Source of the DNA: Pinguiococcus pyrenoidosus
Lineage: Eukaryota; Sar; Pinguiophyceae; Pinguiochrysidales; Pinguiochrysidaceae
Assembly (NCBI GenBank): GCA_019677205.1
Contig: JAAMXY010000814.1
Span: 709-37,465, forward strand
Length of the DNA stretch: 36,757 nucleotides
Direction of reading: 5' to 3'
In this document: positions 9,501-19,856 of the stretch, piece by piece
How positions within the stretch are numbered: the stretch's first letter is position 1
How the letters are laid out: each line of letters begins with the position of its first letter
Notes under the pieces: generated by a model
Told to the model about the DNA's origin: nothing
Databases searched by the model: none
What the model saw: the letters and a program-made list of their open reading frames with translations, nothing else
Program-made: the position numbers and the translations under genes

Positions 9501-12500
9501 CTCGTCAAGAAGGAGTGCATCGAGGTTGAGAATAAAAGCTTCATGCCTGACTTGGTGCTGGAGGCCCTTGACGAGCACGGATTCCCCACCAAGCCTCAAG
9601 AGAAGAAAGTGGAATGGTTCATCGTTGTTACAGGAGGCGCTTGCAAGGAAAGTGCGCCAGATACCTACAACGCAGTTACCGACGGGCAATGCGTCCTGAG
9701 CACGCTGATGTGCGATGCGGAGGAAGCCACTGAGCCCACCGTGCACGAGGTAACTTTCGAGCTTCGCCAAGCGGATGACAAGGCGTTGAAGCAGTTCCGG
9801 AAGCAGCGAAAGCACGCAAAGAAGAAGCAGAAGAGGGTCTCAGTCGACACGCTTGGTGAGAAGATTTGCGAGCTCAGCATACCCGTAAAGGTCAAACCGT
9901 CGACCAGGGCGACGAGCATCTGTCTCAGGATCGAGGGGCGGGATTGGTTGCCTGGGGAGGCCGGCGTGCAGCTGCTCACAGCCGGCGAGAAGGTCACGGG
10001 CGCGGTCCTGGTCGTCTTCGATGGCTCGAGGCGAGAGATTCCCCTGACGCCGGAGGTGCTGGGTTCCGGCGGGGTTTGGATCGAGACGGAAGGAGAAAGC
10101 AATCGCGTGCGGCAGCGGCGGAGCGAGCTCCCAGTGTACGTGAAGCCTGCTGCACGGACCATGCTCCCCCCGCAACATAACATCTCCTTCTTGCTCGTCA
10201 CCTCAGGCTTGCGGACATCGACGTTGGCACCAAGAACGCGGGCGAGGAAGCTACCTTTGCGGTCCGCCTCAAGAGCGACGAGTGGGATCTTCAAGCCGAG
10301 TTCCACGTGAAGATTCAGGCGGGTCCACCGGTGGCTTGGTACGTGGCTCCGCCTGGCTTCACGGACGGCGACTTCACGCCCTTCTACGCACGAGATCATC
10401 CTGTCGAGCGATACTTGGTGCGGGACGTACGACCTCTGAGCGCAGATCCGAACTCTCTCGAGTCTCTCTGGTCTGCCGTTCCCGCCGTCTGGCCAATCGA
10501 CGCCAACGGCAACAAGGCCTTCCTCGATCAGGACTTGGTCAACGACGCCCCGGTCAACGGAGACGAAGGCTGCCCAATCCTCGACTTCGAAGGAAGAGAC
10601 GTGGAATGGGGCTTTCTCGAGAGCGAGGGCAGTCAGATCACCCAGAAGATGACGTCGCATCCGATGGAGTTGCTCGGCTTTCAGGGCGGCAGCGAGATGC
10701 TTCTGCACATCGAGATCAAGTACGACAGCGCCACGTACGAATACCTGTGCATCCTTGACGGGCCCAAGCAGACGCTGAAGGCGACGATTCGCGGAGCGAA
10801 CTTGAAACCTTGTGAGCTGCAGCTCAATTTGCTGGGCGGGCGACCGCATCACTTTGCAATCCGCTGCGAGTCCATCGGGTACGATAGTCTTGTGGAGGAC
10901 GTCCCCCCCCTGACCGACCTCCCGCCAAACACCGTGCTGGACGGGCTGGAGTTGGTGCTCTGTGACAAGAGGGGCAGCGTCGCCGACTATCCAGGCCTTG
11001 GCTCGCACTTCGTTGTGGCCATCGACATGGGTGCCTCGGACCTGACGCAGCCCAAGACGCTGAAGATCGACGGAAGCTGTGTTGACAAGACGGTCCAGAC
11101 TCTGACGCTTGTCGAAAGCGGTGAGATTTCCTTCACGCTAAGGCGCAAAGGACGAAGCAAGTCGAGGGTTGGCATCCCCAAGTTCGACGAAGAGGTCCCT
11201 CGACTCATCATTCCTTACACGATCAAGTCCGTAAATCGCGTAGTGAGCATGCGATTGGTGACCCAGGGCAGCGAAGACGAGGAGACGACCCTCCGACTTG
11301 GCAAGCAAGGATATCCAAATCTCTTCCTGACTTTCCAGACCGACGGAGATGAGCCTTTCGTGCCGGACCCCAGTCACGTGTTCCTGGACCTCGCGATCGA
11401 GACCCGGACGAGGACGAAGAAGAATAGCAAACGCCGCAGGAATTCCTTCGACTCCAGCCAGACGCACGACCGGAGCGAGAAGGAGAGCGGAGGCGTGGTT
11501 TTCTATGGTCGCTCGCCGGAGCCCGAAGCGAATCCCTCGGTACAGAGCATCGGCCTGCGAACTGGGGTGTACGAATACACGGCTCGTTTCCGCGAGTACC
11601 GGGAGAACGTCACGAAGTCCACGGGCTCCGTGGAGACTGCTAGCAATACTCTAACGATCCGCGTCTTGCCGGGACTGCCCGAGGTTATTGAGGTGAACGC
11701 AGGGTCACAGATCACCGGTCTGACAGCGCAGTGCCACCAGGGCGCCACGGAGAAGCAGAGGTTGCTTGTTAAGCAGCTGCGATTGCAGCTAAAGGACTTT
11801 GCTGGAAACGTGATCGCCCCTACGGAGTACGAGGTCACGGCCGAGGTACGAAGGGCCTCGCAGATGGATGGGCGGTCCCCTGCTGACGCTGTCTGTCCCA
11901 TCACCTTCAGGTTGCGCTCCAGGAGGGTTCCACGATCTCGTCGCAGGAGACTCTTCCTTCCCTCGCCGGCATCCATGGAGACCGTGCAAAATTCTTGCAG
12001 GGCGACAAGATCCCTGGCGAGAAGTGCTTCGAGTTCCGAAGTCTCAGCCTTCATGACGGACCAGGCTACGCGGCGGGGGCCTTTGATTTGCTCTTCTCGA
12101 TAATCGATTCCGACGGCAGGACCTTGAAGAAGTCGGGCTCGTCAGCACCGCTTTGCTTGCGAACTCCCTTCACAGCTGTTGCCTCAGACGGTCGCTCTGA
12201 GGAGTATCTGCGACTCAAGACGAGGAGGGAGGAGTATCGCGAAGCGCTTGTACAGCTGGAACAAACGATCGAACAGGCTGAGGGCGACGTCCGGCGGGCG
12301 CAGGAAGATCTGCAGCACATCTTGAACGACTTGGCAGCGGAGGACCGGGCATGGATCCGATCAAGGATGCGAAGCGGCGGCGGCGGCGGCGACATGTCAA
12401 GCCAAGATCAGGAGCTGCCTGCAGGGTACTGTGGCGCGCCAACGGCCTCGAGTGGTGCGCGCGGAAACATCTGTGACTGATCGATCGCCTCTCTCCCCCA

Positions 12501-13767
12501 TCCCCGACTCAGGCTAGTAACTCGCATTCTGCTGGATGAGCTGACGGTCGAGAACGGCAATGAGAGGCAGCAGATCGAAGCTCAGCGGCAGGCGAGCCAG
12601 CGACGAGAACCCCGCTCCCGACCGATAAGCGCAGCTCGATTCTCTCCCCGAGGCCGCGTCGTGGACCTGGGTTTCGTCGAGGACGAGCTCGATGCCAGGC
12701 TCATCGCCTGGGCGATTGGCAAGAACATGGGCGCAGTCGTCTTTGAGGTAAAGTCCCACCACGAGACAGGTCATCGTCCTGCCCTTCAAGCGAGTTCTCA
12801 CCTGTTTCTATCTTGGCAGTCAAGCGAAGAGATGACACAGTTCTACAAGGCCGAGCAGAGGCGGACGAGGGGCCCAAAGGAACGGACCACGGCCATCGAG
12901 ATCTGTAAGCAGTACACCATCCAGGATAGGGACAGGAGGAGCAGACGCTGCCGTACGGCGAAGGAAAAGGGTGCGGAAGCGGACGCAAGCAGCCAACTTG
13001 CTGCGCTGGCCGAAGCTAATGAATGGTGTCGCCTTGTCGTCTTTGATGTGACGCAGAGTTGGGAAGGCTTCCCATTCCGGCGCCAAGGACGGCGAGAGGC
13101 TTCATCGACTACGCCATCAACATGATCACGCTCAAGAAGGAAGACGAGGACCTGCGGGACACGCTTTTCTGGACCTTCCTGCAGTCGAGCATGGTCTTCG
13201 ACACCTTGCAGAACGCCCTTCAGTATCGGAAGGAGAATCGGAACACCACGCCCTCCATCTATTGTCGCGACGGCAACTGCAGCAGGAACAACGCCGTGCT
13301 GGACCCGAGTGACGTGTTGCCAACAAACCCAACGTACTTGTTCGGCACGCCCGAGCAGACCTGGGACGCCAGCTGGCGTCAGGTAGGTTGATGGGTTGGC
13401 CTTCTGTCGGTTTGGGGCGAGTTTTTTTTTTGGCTGACGCCATCTCGGTCACCAACAGGTGGAGCGCCGGAGCGAGGTGATGCTGCGGCTGTCCGAATGC
13501 TTTGCAGAGCTAGAGCGCCAGAGGCGACTGGCGGAGCAGCGCTTTGGGACCAATTCAGATGCGTCCGATCTGCAGCTCGCGGGGTCTCTGGCGGAGCTTC
13601 AGGAGCGGCTGCGGAAGACGCGGACGAAGCACCGCGAGATCGAGTTGGAAATGGACCAGTACACGCAGCACGGCCAAGACCCAGGAAGGACGGATCGCAT
13701 CGTGAAGAAGCGCAGAGGATTGCTGACTAGTGACCAAGATGGGACCCCGAAGCGCGCTCGAAGGTAG
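6553..13767 (+). CDS. SMCHD1-like GHKL ATPase with SMC hinge domain
   Basis: About 2197 residues, close to human SMCHD1 (about 2005). Exons: 6553-6639, 6707-7036, 7116-10135, 10207-11845, 11911-12425, 12513-12747, 12820-about 12952, 13057-13382, 13459-13767; all phases agree. The ATPase has the N-box ELVDNS with its catalytic Glu36, VVDNGCGM (about 76-83) and SDISRYGVGAKSAGF (about 113-127), close to the SMCHD1 sequence around SDIS..GVG. HELVLD follows as in SMCHD1. A long beta-rich middle, a coiled coil near 1800-1850 (REEYREALVQLEQTIEQAE), the SMC hinge (about 1910-2050: VDLGFVEDELDARLIAWAIG, then ARGFIDYAINMI and LVFDTL-like MVFDTLQNALQYRKE) and a C-terminal coiled coil come after. Family members bind chromatin and nucleic acid and act in gene silencing or DNA repair (SMCHD1, plant GMI1). 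The donor of intron 7 is unsure (GTACGG at 12953 keeps the frame). Intron 2 is GC-AG. Confidence 0.9.
7037..7115 (+). other. GC-AG intron in the SMCHD1-like gene
   Basis: A 79-nt intron starts CAG|GCAAGT and ends CTGCACAG|GAA. Removing it joins ...LVMTSQ to ENENFAHELVLD in frame, matching the SMCHD1 order of ATPase G2 motif then HELVL. Reading through hits a stop at about 7091. GC-AG with a GCAAGT donor is the common minor splice class in eukaryotes. Confidence 0.9.
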
Positions 13768-14036
13768 AATCCGAGTCTCTTCGATCTGTCTGAGCCGTTG
13801 TTTCTCTCTTGCTCTTCTGCCTCTCCTCGACGCAGACTGCTCCTTTTCCTTTCTCCCATGCCCCACTCGCATCCAAGAGGTCTGCGCAGTTCACGAGCCG
13901 CACCTGGCACTGTGTCCACGGCATCGGTGTCGCTGAAAACGCTTTCATCGGTGTCGCGCCCCGTTGCGCGACACCGTGGTCGCGACACCGCTGCTCTGGA
14001 CGCGTTCACACCGCCGATTCTGGCGCCTTTTTGGCC
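13768..14036 (+). promoter_or_regulatory. Upstream region of zinc-finger gene, with hairpin
   Basis: Spacer between two co-oriented genes. It contains a perfect inverted repeat: GGTGTCGCGC (13950-13959), loop CCCGTT, GCGCGACACC (13966-13975). Further GGTGTCGC (13925) and GCGACACC (13982) copies lie on either side. CTGGCGCCTTTTTGGCC ends directly before the ATG at 14037. Regulatory role is inferred only. Confidence 0.45.
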
Positions 14037-15700
14037 ATGCGTCGCTCCCTCGGGCCCAAGAGAGCGAAGCGAGAGTCGGAGAACGAAGATGAGGACGACG
14101 ACCTGCGACGCGCGGATCTGACTTCCGCGCAAACTCGCGAGTACCAGTCGCGCACGGCGTTCATCCGGCGGCGTCACCGCGCAGAAGTTCCCGCCAAAAG
14201 CGTTCAAACGGCCGTGAAGACGCCGGACAACGACTTCGTTGACGACTTGGAGGATCTGAGTGATCCTGGAGAGCCCGAGTCACCGTGCGTAACTGTGTAG
14301 CCACTGCGTTTCTTTGGTGCGCACAGACTGAAGACCGGTTGTCTTTGGCGCTCTTTAGGCCCTTTGACAGAGCGATGAGAATGGCCGACGCCGGTATGTA
14401 CAGCGCCACTGCGCACGAAGAGGACGACGGACTGGACTCCTTTCCTTTGGTCCACGACGCATCCGACGAGAGAGCGCGAAATCCGCCGAGTTGGCAGTCC
14501 GAAACGCACGTTCCGCCGCCCGAAGTGGCCCAAAGCGGCAAAGTGCCGTTCAAACGCGCTTCCAAGAAGTCCGCCGAGAGGAGAGGGAGAGTGATCCATC
14601 TGAAGGACCTCGACGCACTGAGAGATGTAGTAAACGGCGGAGACGGAGTTCGGAGAGATGACCCCGCCGCGCCAAAGGTGCCAAGCCTGTCTTCGGCGGC
14701 GAGAACCGCGGATTTTGCGGCGGAAACAGCGGAAGATCTGCCGTTGGACGACTCGGATGATGGTCTCAGCATTCCGGATGATGGTCTCAGCATTCCGGAT
14801 GAGACGCTTGAGCTGAAGGACTCCAAGATGCCTGCGCGAGCGGCGTCTCCGGCCCCTCGAGACGATCCCTTACGAACGCGTTCGACGCCGAGATCGGCGG
14901 AGCGCACGGACGCAGAGGTGGATTCCCCAACGTCTGCGAGACCTGCACACGATGATAGCGACAATGAGCAAGAAGATGCGGTAGAAGAGGAGGAGCAGGC
15001 GAAAGTGATGGTGACCTGTCCGAATTGCACCAGCAAGGACCGGTGGTTCCCGGGCTGTCCGTAAGTGGAGCGTGGAGGGGTGGTCCAGTTGGCTGCGATG
15101 GCTAAGCTGAGCGCCTCTCCGCCCAGGCATTCGCGAGAGAACAACTTTCATGAGGAGACGCTTCGCGAGAAACCTTGCGGCTGCAGGCGCATGATGCTCT
15201 GTATGGAATGCAGAGCTCTGCAGGTAGGCTTCGCGTCCTCTCGGTGCCATCTCGAAGGCCATGTCCATTCTCAACCGCCTCCTCTCCTGTCCTTCTTCTC
15301 TCTCCTCTTTCCTCTTCCTCTTCCTCTTCTTCGATTATGCACAGGCGGATCCATCGAAGTGGCTTTGTCCCAACTGTTTGGTACGTGAGGCAACTGCGCA
15401 AGCAGTGAGCAAGGGCAGCCTGCGTGTCTAACTTTGGGATTTTTTGCTCCGGTTGCCAGATCGGGGTTAGCACAGAGACGCCATTTTGCGCGTGCGGCGT
15501 CAACCGCTTCGCCCACTGGCCGTCGGAGCTCTTTAAAGCGGTACGTTGTGGGCAAAGGGCCTCAGCTCTTCGTGGCGTGCTGCTTAGAAACTCTCTTGTG
15601 TTGGCATGTGTAGCGGTCAGTGCTCATGATCGCGGAGATCGAGAGGAGAGATGCGGCGAAGAAGAAGTCCGCGAAGCGGAAGCGGAAGAAGCGCTGGTGA
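14037..15700 (+). CDS. Acidic protein with C-terminal cysteine-rich zinc-binding module
   Basis: 416 residues in six exons: 14037-14284, 14359-15060, 15127-15223, 15345-15380, 15460-15540, 15614-15700; all introns GT-AG with matching phases. Residues 1-315 are charged and low in complexity, with basic stretches at the start (MRRSLGPKRAKRE) and acidic ones later (DDSDNEQEDAVEEEEQA). Residues about 316-405 hold a cysteine-rich module: VTCPNC, PGCPH, KPCGCRRMMLCMEC, KWLCPNCL and PFCACG. Paired CxxC and CxC motifs predict two or more zinc sites. The last exon is very basic (KKKSAKRKRKKRW), likely a nuclear signal. The domain does not fit RING, PHD or CDCA7 zf-4CXXC spacing as I know them, so the family is unnamed. 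A nuclear role is inferred. A 21-bp tandem duplication in exon 2 repeats DDGLSIP. Confidence 0.8.
14761..14802 (+). repeat. 21-bp exact tandem duplication in exon
   Basis: Two identical copies of a 21-base unit starting TGGTCTCAGCATTCCGGATG, in frame, giving repeated DDGLSIP. It lies in the low-complexity part of the zinc-binding protein. Confidence 0.95.
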
Positions 15701-15997
15701 CGATCCAGATCTGCGGAAGGCAGCCCGATCGCACATCCGAGCGCTTTGCGAGTTTAAGAATCGCACTGAATTCCTCCAAAGGCAAACGACGCATCTTGAA
15801 GGCGTCCAGAACGCTGAAAGCCTGAACTGCACTGCGCTCGCAGCTATGACCTCAAGCTTTCCTGCCTTGCGCCCACCCCAAAGCTATACTTGCTTGGCGC
15901 TCTCCGGCACCAGAGCTGCGAGAGGGAAGGAAACAGAGATGGAGAGGGATCGAGCTGTTGGAAGTGGGCGTCAAGACGCGTCCGTGCCCCACTTCCT
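15701..15997. other. Convergent spacer
   Basis: Lies between the stop of the zinc-binding gene and the stop of the acyl carrier protein gene on the other strand. Holds both 3' regions; no further feature seen. Confidence 0.5.
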
Positions 15998-16451
15998 TTA
16001 CTTCGCTCGCGGATGGCTCGCAATGGCGTCCACGATCTCCTTGAGAGAGTAGTACTGCTCTCCTTGAAGATCGATGGCGAACTCTTTCCCCAAGGACGCC
16101 AGCAGATCCACCTGCGCGTTCGCAAGACATAGACACTTACGGAAAACCCTGGTGTACACTTATGTCACCCGCGAAGTACCTGGCTCAACGCGTCCAACCG
16201 CAACTCATCTTCCAGACTGGCCGTCTCGCTGTAGCTGTCGGTCGTGGTGAAGTACTGGTCGAACAAAATCACGCGAACGCGCTTCACCACCTGCGCAGGT
16301 GCGTCAGAGAAGATCCCCATCTAGAAGACACAGCGACGGGGCCGGGTGGGCGGACCTCTTCGCGCGGAAGAAACGCCGCCTGCGGAACTGAGCTCAAGCG
16401 TCGCAGGCTAGGAGCTAGGACGAGTCGTCGGAAGAGAAGAGCGCGAGACAT
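15998..16451 (-). CDS. Mitochondrial acyl carrier protein lacking the phosphopantetheine serine
   Basis: 116 residues in three exons on the minus strand: 16451-16356, 16320-16180, 16111-15998; introns of 35 and 68 nt, GT-AG, phase 0. Residues 1-25 are a classic mitochondrial presequence (MSRALLFRRLVLAPSLRRLS). The rest follows the acyl carrier protein (ACP, NDUFAB1) fold: helix 1 VVKRVRVILFDQYF, the helix 2 segment LRLDALSQVDLLASLGKEF and the end YYSLKEIVDAIA. In ordinary ACPs the second segment reads LGLDSL and its Ser carries 4'-phosphopantetheine. Here codon GCG gives Ala76, with another Ser two residues on. Mitochondrial ACP acts in fatty acid synthesis, complex I and the Isd11-Nfs1 Fe-S complex. 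Loss of the serine is known from Plasmodium mitochondrial ACP, which still supports Fe-S assembly. A structural role of that kind is inferred here. Confidence 0.85.
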
Positions 16452-16960
16452 CTCAAGTGGCGCAAACGCTGTCAACGGCGTCGAGGACAGATCGGCGCCA
16501 GAAAGCGCTGCTTTTCCAGCTGAAAGCTTTGCTCGGAATGGATGCTGTGATATGGGCTGATAGCCTTAATAGGTTATATTTCGTTATAATTCTTCCAATG
16601 GTATTTTCAATGTCTGTGTACAAATTGGATTTTGATTTTAGTTCAGCAGAAACGTGTATTAGCGGAAAAGCTGAGCGCAAGAAGCAAAATATTCAAAATA
16701 TTCTAAGCAAGAAACAGACAGGATGATTGGAGGCCATTTGCAACGGCTCGAACCTTCAAACGATAGATCCCCCGCATATGCATCGCATAAAATCCCAAAA
16801 AGCTTTTTCCAACAAACAATGCTTTGCTTAACAGACCTAAAACAAGCACCAACAACTGCTCCCTCTCACGCGCTCGCAAGCTTCCCGCCTTCCGCAAAAT
16901 CCAAGAGATCTCAAGTTGCCTTGCTGCCACTCGTGCGCTTTGCGCCCCGGTTTCAGCCTC
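16452..16960. promoter_or_regulatory. Shared upstream region of acyl carrier protein and CBS-PB1 genes
   Basis: Head-to-head spacer of 509 bp. Close to the acyl carrier ATG are GGCGCAAACGC (16459-16469) and CGGCGCCAGAAAGCGC (16493-16508), minus-strand copies of the GCGCTTT..GCGCC motif. Close to the CBS-PB1 ATG is GCGCTTTGCGCCCC (16935-16948), only 12 nt away. The middle (about 16560-16850) is clearly AT-rich, with TTATATTTCGTTATAATTC and AATATTCAAAATATTC. Promoter function is inferred from placement. Confidence 0.5.
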
Positions 16961-19412
16961 ATGTACCACGACGCAGATGAGGCGCTCCTTCCGCGCTCGC
17001 GTAGCATGTCTCGCTCCCGCGATCGCGGTCGGGAAACACGGAGTCGCTCAGTGGGCGCAACTCTGCGCACCCCCGGGACGCCGAAGACGCCCAACTCTCA
17101 GGTCTGCTGCGCTCGGCTGTCGACATGCGCCTCTTGAAAGTGCTGCGCTCCTAAGTTTAGTTTCGGAACCAGATGCGACGGGCGACCAGCTACATGAAGC
17201 ATATTGAGCGCATGAAGAAAGGGCGTCAGAGCGGCGTGAACGACGGAGAGATGAACGACGAGAATCGGCCGAATTGGACCGCCAACCAGGACGACAGTGG
17301 CTCGATACCCGTGCAAAAGGCTTACGCGTCCCCTCGAGCCCAGTCAGTGCCGCGACAGCGTGCGCGTCGCGCTTCACTGGGCGACGCGGACAGTCTGAGC
17401 ACCACGGCGTCAGCGGAGGCAAACTCTCGCAGCGTCGCGCGACTCCGGCCGTCCAAGCCCGTGACGGTCCCAGCGTCCATGTCCGTCAGTGATGTCGCGC
17501 GCACGATGAAGGGCAAGCGACAAGATGTGGCCCTCTTGGTGAACGAGGAGCATCGGCTGCAGGTACTGCGATCCCGGCACGATGCAACGCTTCACAGCAA
17601 GGACATCCATCGAACACATCCCCTCTGATGCTCGAATGGCTTCCCAAAAGGGAATTTTGACCGCCGCAGATCTGGTCAATCGGGTCGTCGCCGAGGGAAG
17701 GGATCCAGACAGCACCCTGGCTGGAGACGTGTCGACTCGGTAAGAGGCCAGCTGCATGCCACATGCCATGCAGATTGCTGCCAACGCCGCCAACAAGTGA
17801 AGCTCTGAGGAGGTCAAGGCTCAAATCTGCACTTCGCTAGGGATCCCAAGTGTGTCAGTCAGAATGAGAATGCACTGGAGGCCCTGTGCATCATGGCCGA
17901 GGGACACTTTCGCCACCTCCCCGTCGTGGACGATCGCGGTATGATGAAAGCGTTGCCTCTTGAGCTGGATTGGCTTCACCAGCTTCCGACTGACTTCCGT
18001 ACGTGCCAAGGAATCGTCAACGGCGTGCTCGACATCACCAAGTGCCTCTACGACTTCATCCAGCGCCTTGAAATGAGTGCGACGAGGTATGCAGCTTCAG
18101 CGCAGAAGCCTGATCTCGTGGTCCCAGCTCGCAACGCAAGGCCGACTTCCTGACGCTCTCTCATGCCCACCTGCGAAGGCGATCTTCGCGCGCGGAGGCC
18201 GTCCGCGGGGCCGTCTTGGACGCAGTGGCCTCGGCGACCGGAGAAGATGGGGGCCGCAGCGCCGATACAAAGCGGGTAGGGCCGCAAGGCTGCTACGGTG
18301 ATTCGTTCCCCGAGTCTTCGCCTGACTGCTCGGTGCACAGGTGACGCAGATCTTGGCACCCTTGATGTCACGCGTCTTCGGATGCGCCGGCGAAGAGACG
18401 GTGCGATCGTTCGCTTCGAACTACCGTGCAAACGGCGTCCGCACGGTCCGTGCGAGCCTCCGCGCGTCTGTTCATGATGCTTGCGTCGTCATGTCCTGCG
18501 CGGGAAGGGGCAACGCCGCGCTGGTCTTTGACACGGAGGAGTCGAAGAGCCTCATCGGCATCGTCACAGCAAAGGACGTCTTGAATCGCCTGATCGCGAG
18601 AGGCCTCGATGCTCACCGCACGACCGTTGCGGACATCATGACAGACGCTCCAGACACCATCCATCCAGATGCCACGTTGAGCGAGGCGCTGCGCCAGATG
18701 TTTGACAATCACTACCTGCATCTGCCCGTCGTTGATCCGCAAGCTCGGGCCGAAAGCGACGACGACATGGGCGTGGACTGCTGCCTCGACGTGACGGACA
18801 TTGTCCATCGCATCATCAGGGGCAACGACAGCAGCGGGGAGGACAGCCGCGGGTGTTTGAACCAGCTGCTCAACTCGGCGTTCTCCTCGGCGGCCTCCTC
18901 GGACTCCAACGCCGACAGGGATCTTTCGCAGCAGGGTTCTGAGATCAGCTTCGGGTCTCTCGGCACCTCGGAGTCGCTCTTCTCCTTCAAGGTCGTGGAC
19001 CAGAAGAAAAACGTGCACAAGCTTCGCTGTGTCTGCGACAGCCTCCCGCAGCTGAAGCGCACCATCTGCGACGAGCTGAAACTGGACGTGGACGGTAAGA
19101 GAACCTTCATCCGATCCTCGTGGCCCGTTCACGGCTCTCTCATCACAGTCCCTTGCCCTTTTGGACGACGAAGCGGATCTGCTTTGCCTGCACTGTACCG
19201 ACACGGATGGGGAGATCGTCATCCTTTCCAACTCGGAGGCGCTGCAGGAGATCATTGCAGACGCGCATCTTCGACAGGTGGACTGTTTGAAACTGCGATA
19301 CACGGTTCACCGCAGGCGCTCCTTCCTCTCCAGCGTTGCGACCGTGGCTGGCATCGGCGTGGTGGTGGGCGTCGGAGCTCTGATGGCGACGAAGATGATG
19401 AAGTCCCGTTGA
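16961..19412 (+). CDS. CBS-domain and PB1-domain protein with C-terminal membrane anchor
   Basis: About 674 residues from exons 16961-17101, 17173-17562, 17651-17739, 17841-18086, 18128-18275, 18341-about 19087 and 19149-19412. The start is arginine/serine-rich. The first CBS pair runs KPVTVPASMSVSDVARTM, GILTAADLVNR, HFRHLPVVDDRG, VLDITKCLYD. The second pair runs VRASLRASVHDACVVM, LIGIVTAKDVLNRLI, VADIMT, HYLHLPVVD. A PB1 domain follows (FKVVDQKKNVHKLRCV, then LDDEADLLCLHCTDTDGEI). A hydrophobic stretch near the end (VATVAGIGVVVGVGALMA) with a basic tail suggests a tail anchor. This is the CBSCBSPB architecture of plants and fungi. CBS pairs usually bind adenosyl ligands and PB1 mediates protein pairing; the cellular role is unknown. 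The donor of the last intron is unsure: GTGGAC at 19088 keeps the frame, while the better-looking GTAAGA at 19095 does not. A 60-nt insert interrupts CBS 2. Confidence 0.85.
17951..18010 (+). other. 60-nt in-frame insert in second CBS motif
   Basis: CBS homology runs HLPVVDDRGMMK, then resumes at GIVNGVLDITKCLYD. The 60 bases between are in frame and without stops, and are flanked by AAG on both sides (17948-17950 and 18008-18010). If spliced, the ends would have to be CG..AG or GC..AA. If kept, it adds 20 residues (LPLELDWLHQLPTDF...) in a loop before the last CBS strand. Confidence 0.6.
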
Positions 19413-19856
19413 GCTTGTCTGGAGTAGGATCTGCCGTTCGCGTCCCGGTTCTTAGAGAGCCTCGGACGCATTCTTTATGAGAAGTGTGGAGATCAGTGCA
19501 GGCGACGTGTGCGAAGATCCAACGATCCATGCCGGGCATACACACCGATGCTGTCTGATCTGGTGTGGTTGCCCAGTTTTAAGAGACGAACAAAGGAGGC
19601 TGAAAGCCGGGCAAAACCCGAGCGAAGCGAACGCTCGGCAACCCGCTTCAAGCCCCATCCCCAATATGCTTGATTCCGATTTCTCCAGACTCTCCCAGCC
19701 GCCAAGTTCGTCTTCGGCGGCGCCTAGTCAAGCAAGACCCTCAAGACCCGCGGCGTCGCCGCGAGAGTGACGACCAGCAGCAATACATCCATCCGTCACA
19801 AGGACGCGGCCGTGTCGAAGTTTCTGCGTCCTTCTTGAGGCTTTGCGGGGCGAAAG
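19413..19856 (+). other. Spacer upstream of flavin-reductase-like gene
   Basis: No gene recognised. CTTTGCGGGGCGAAAG (19841-19856) directly before the ATG is a weak form of the TTTGCGCC motif seen at other starts. Confidence 0.4.

Noticed and set aside
16560-16730. AT-rich stretch as an organelle DNA insertion
   Set aside because: No recognisable mitochondrial or plastid gene content; better explained as a promoter-region AT island.
19088-19148. GTAAGA at 19095 as donor of the last CBS-PB1 intron
   Set aside because: Although the best donor by sequence, it puts the PB1 end out of frame; GTGGAC at 19088 keeps LDDEADLLCL in frame. Left as uncertain.
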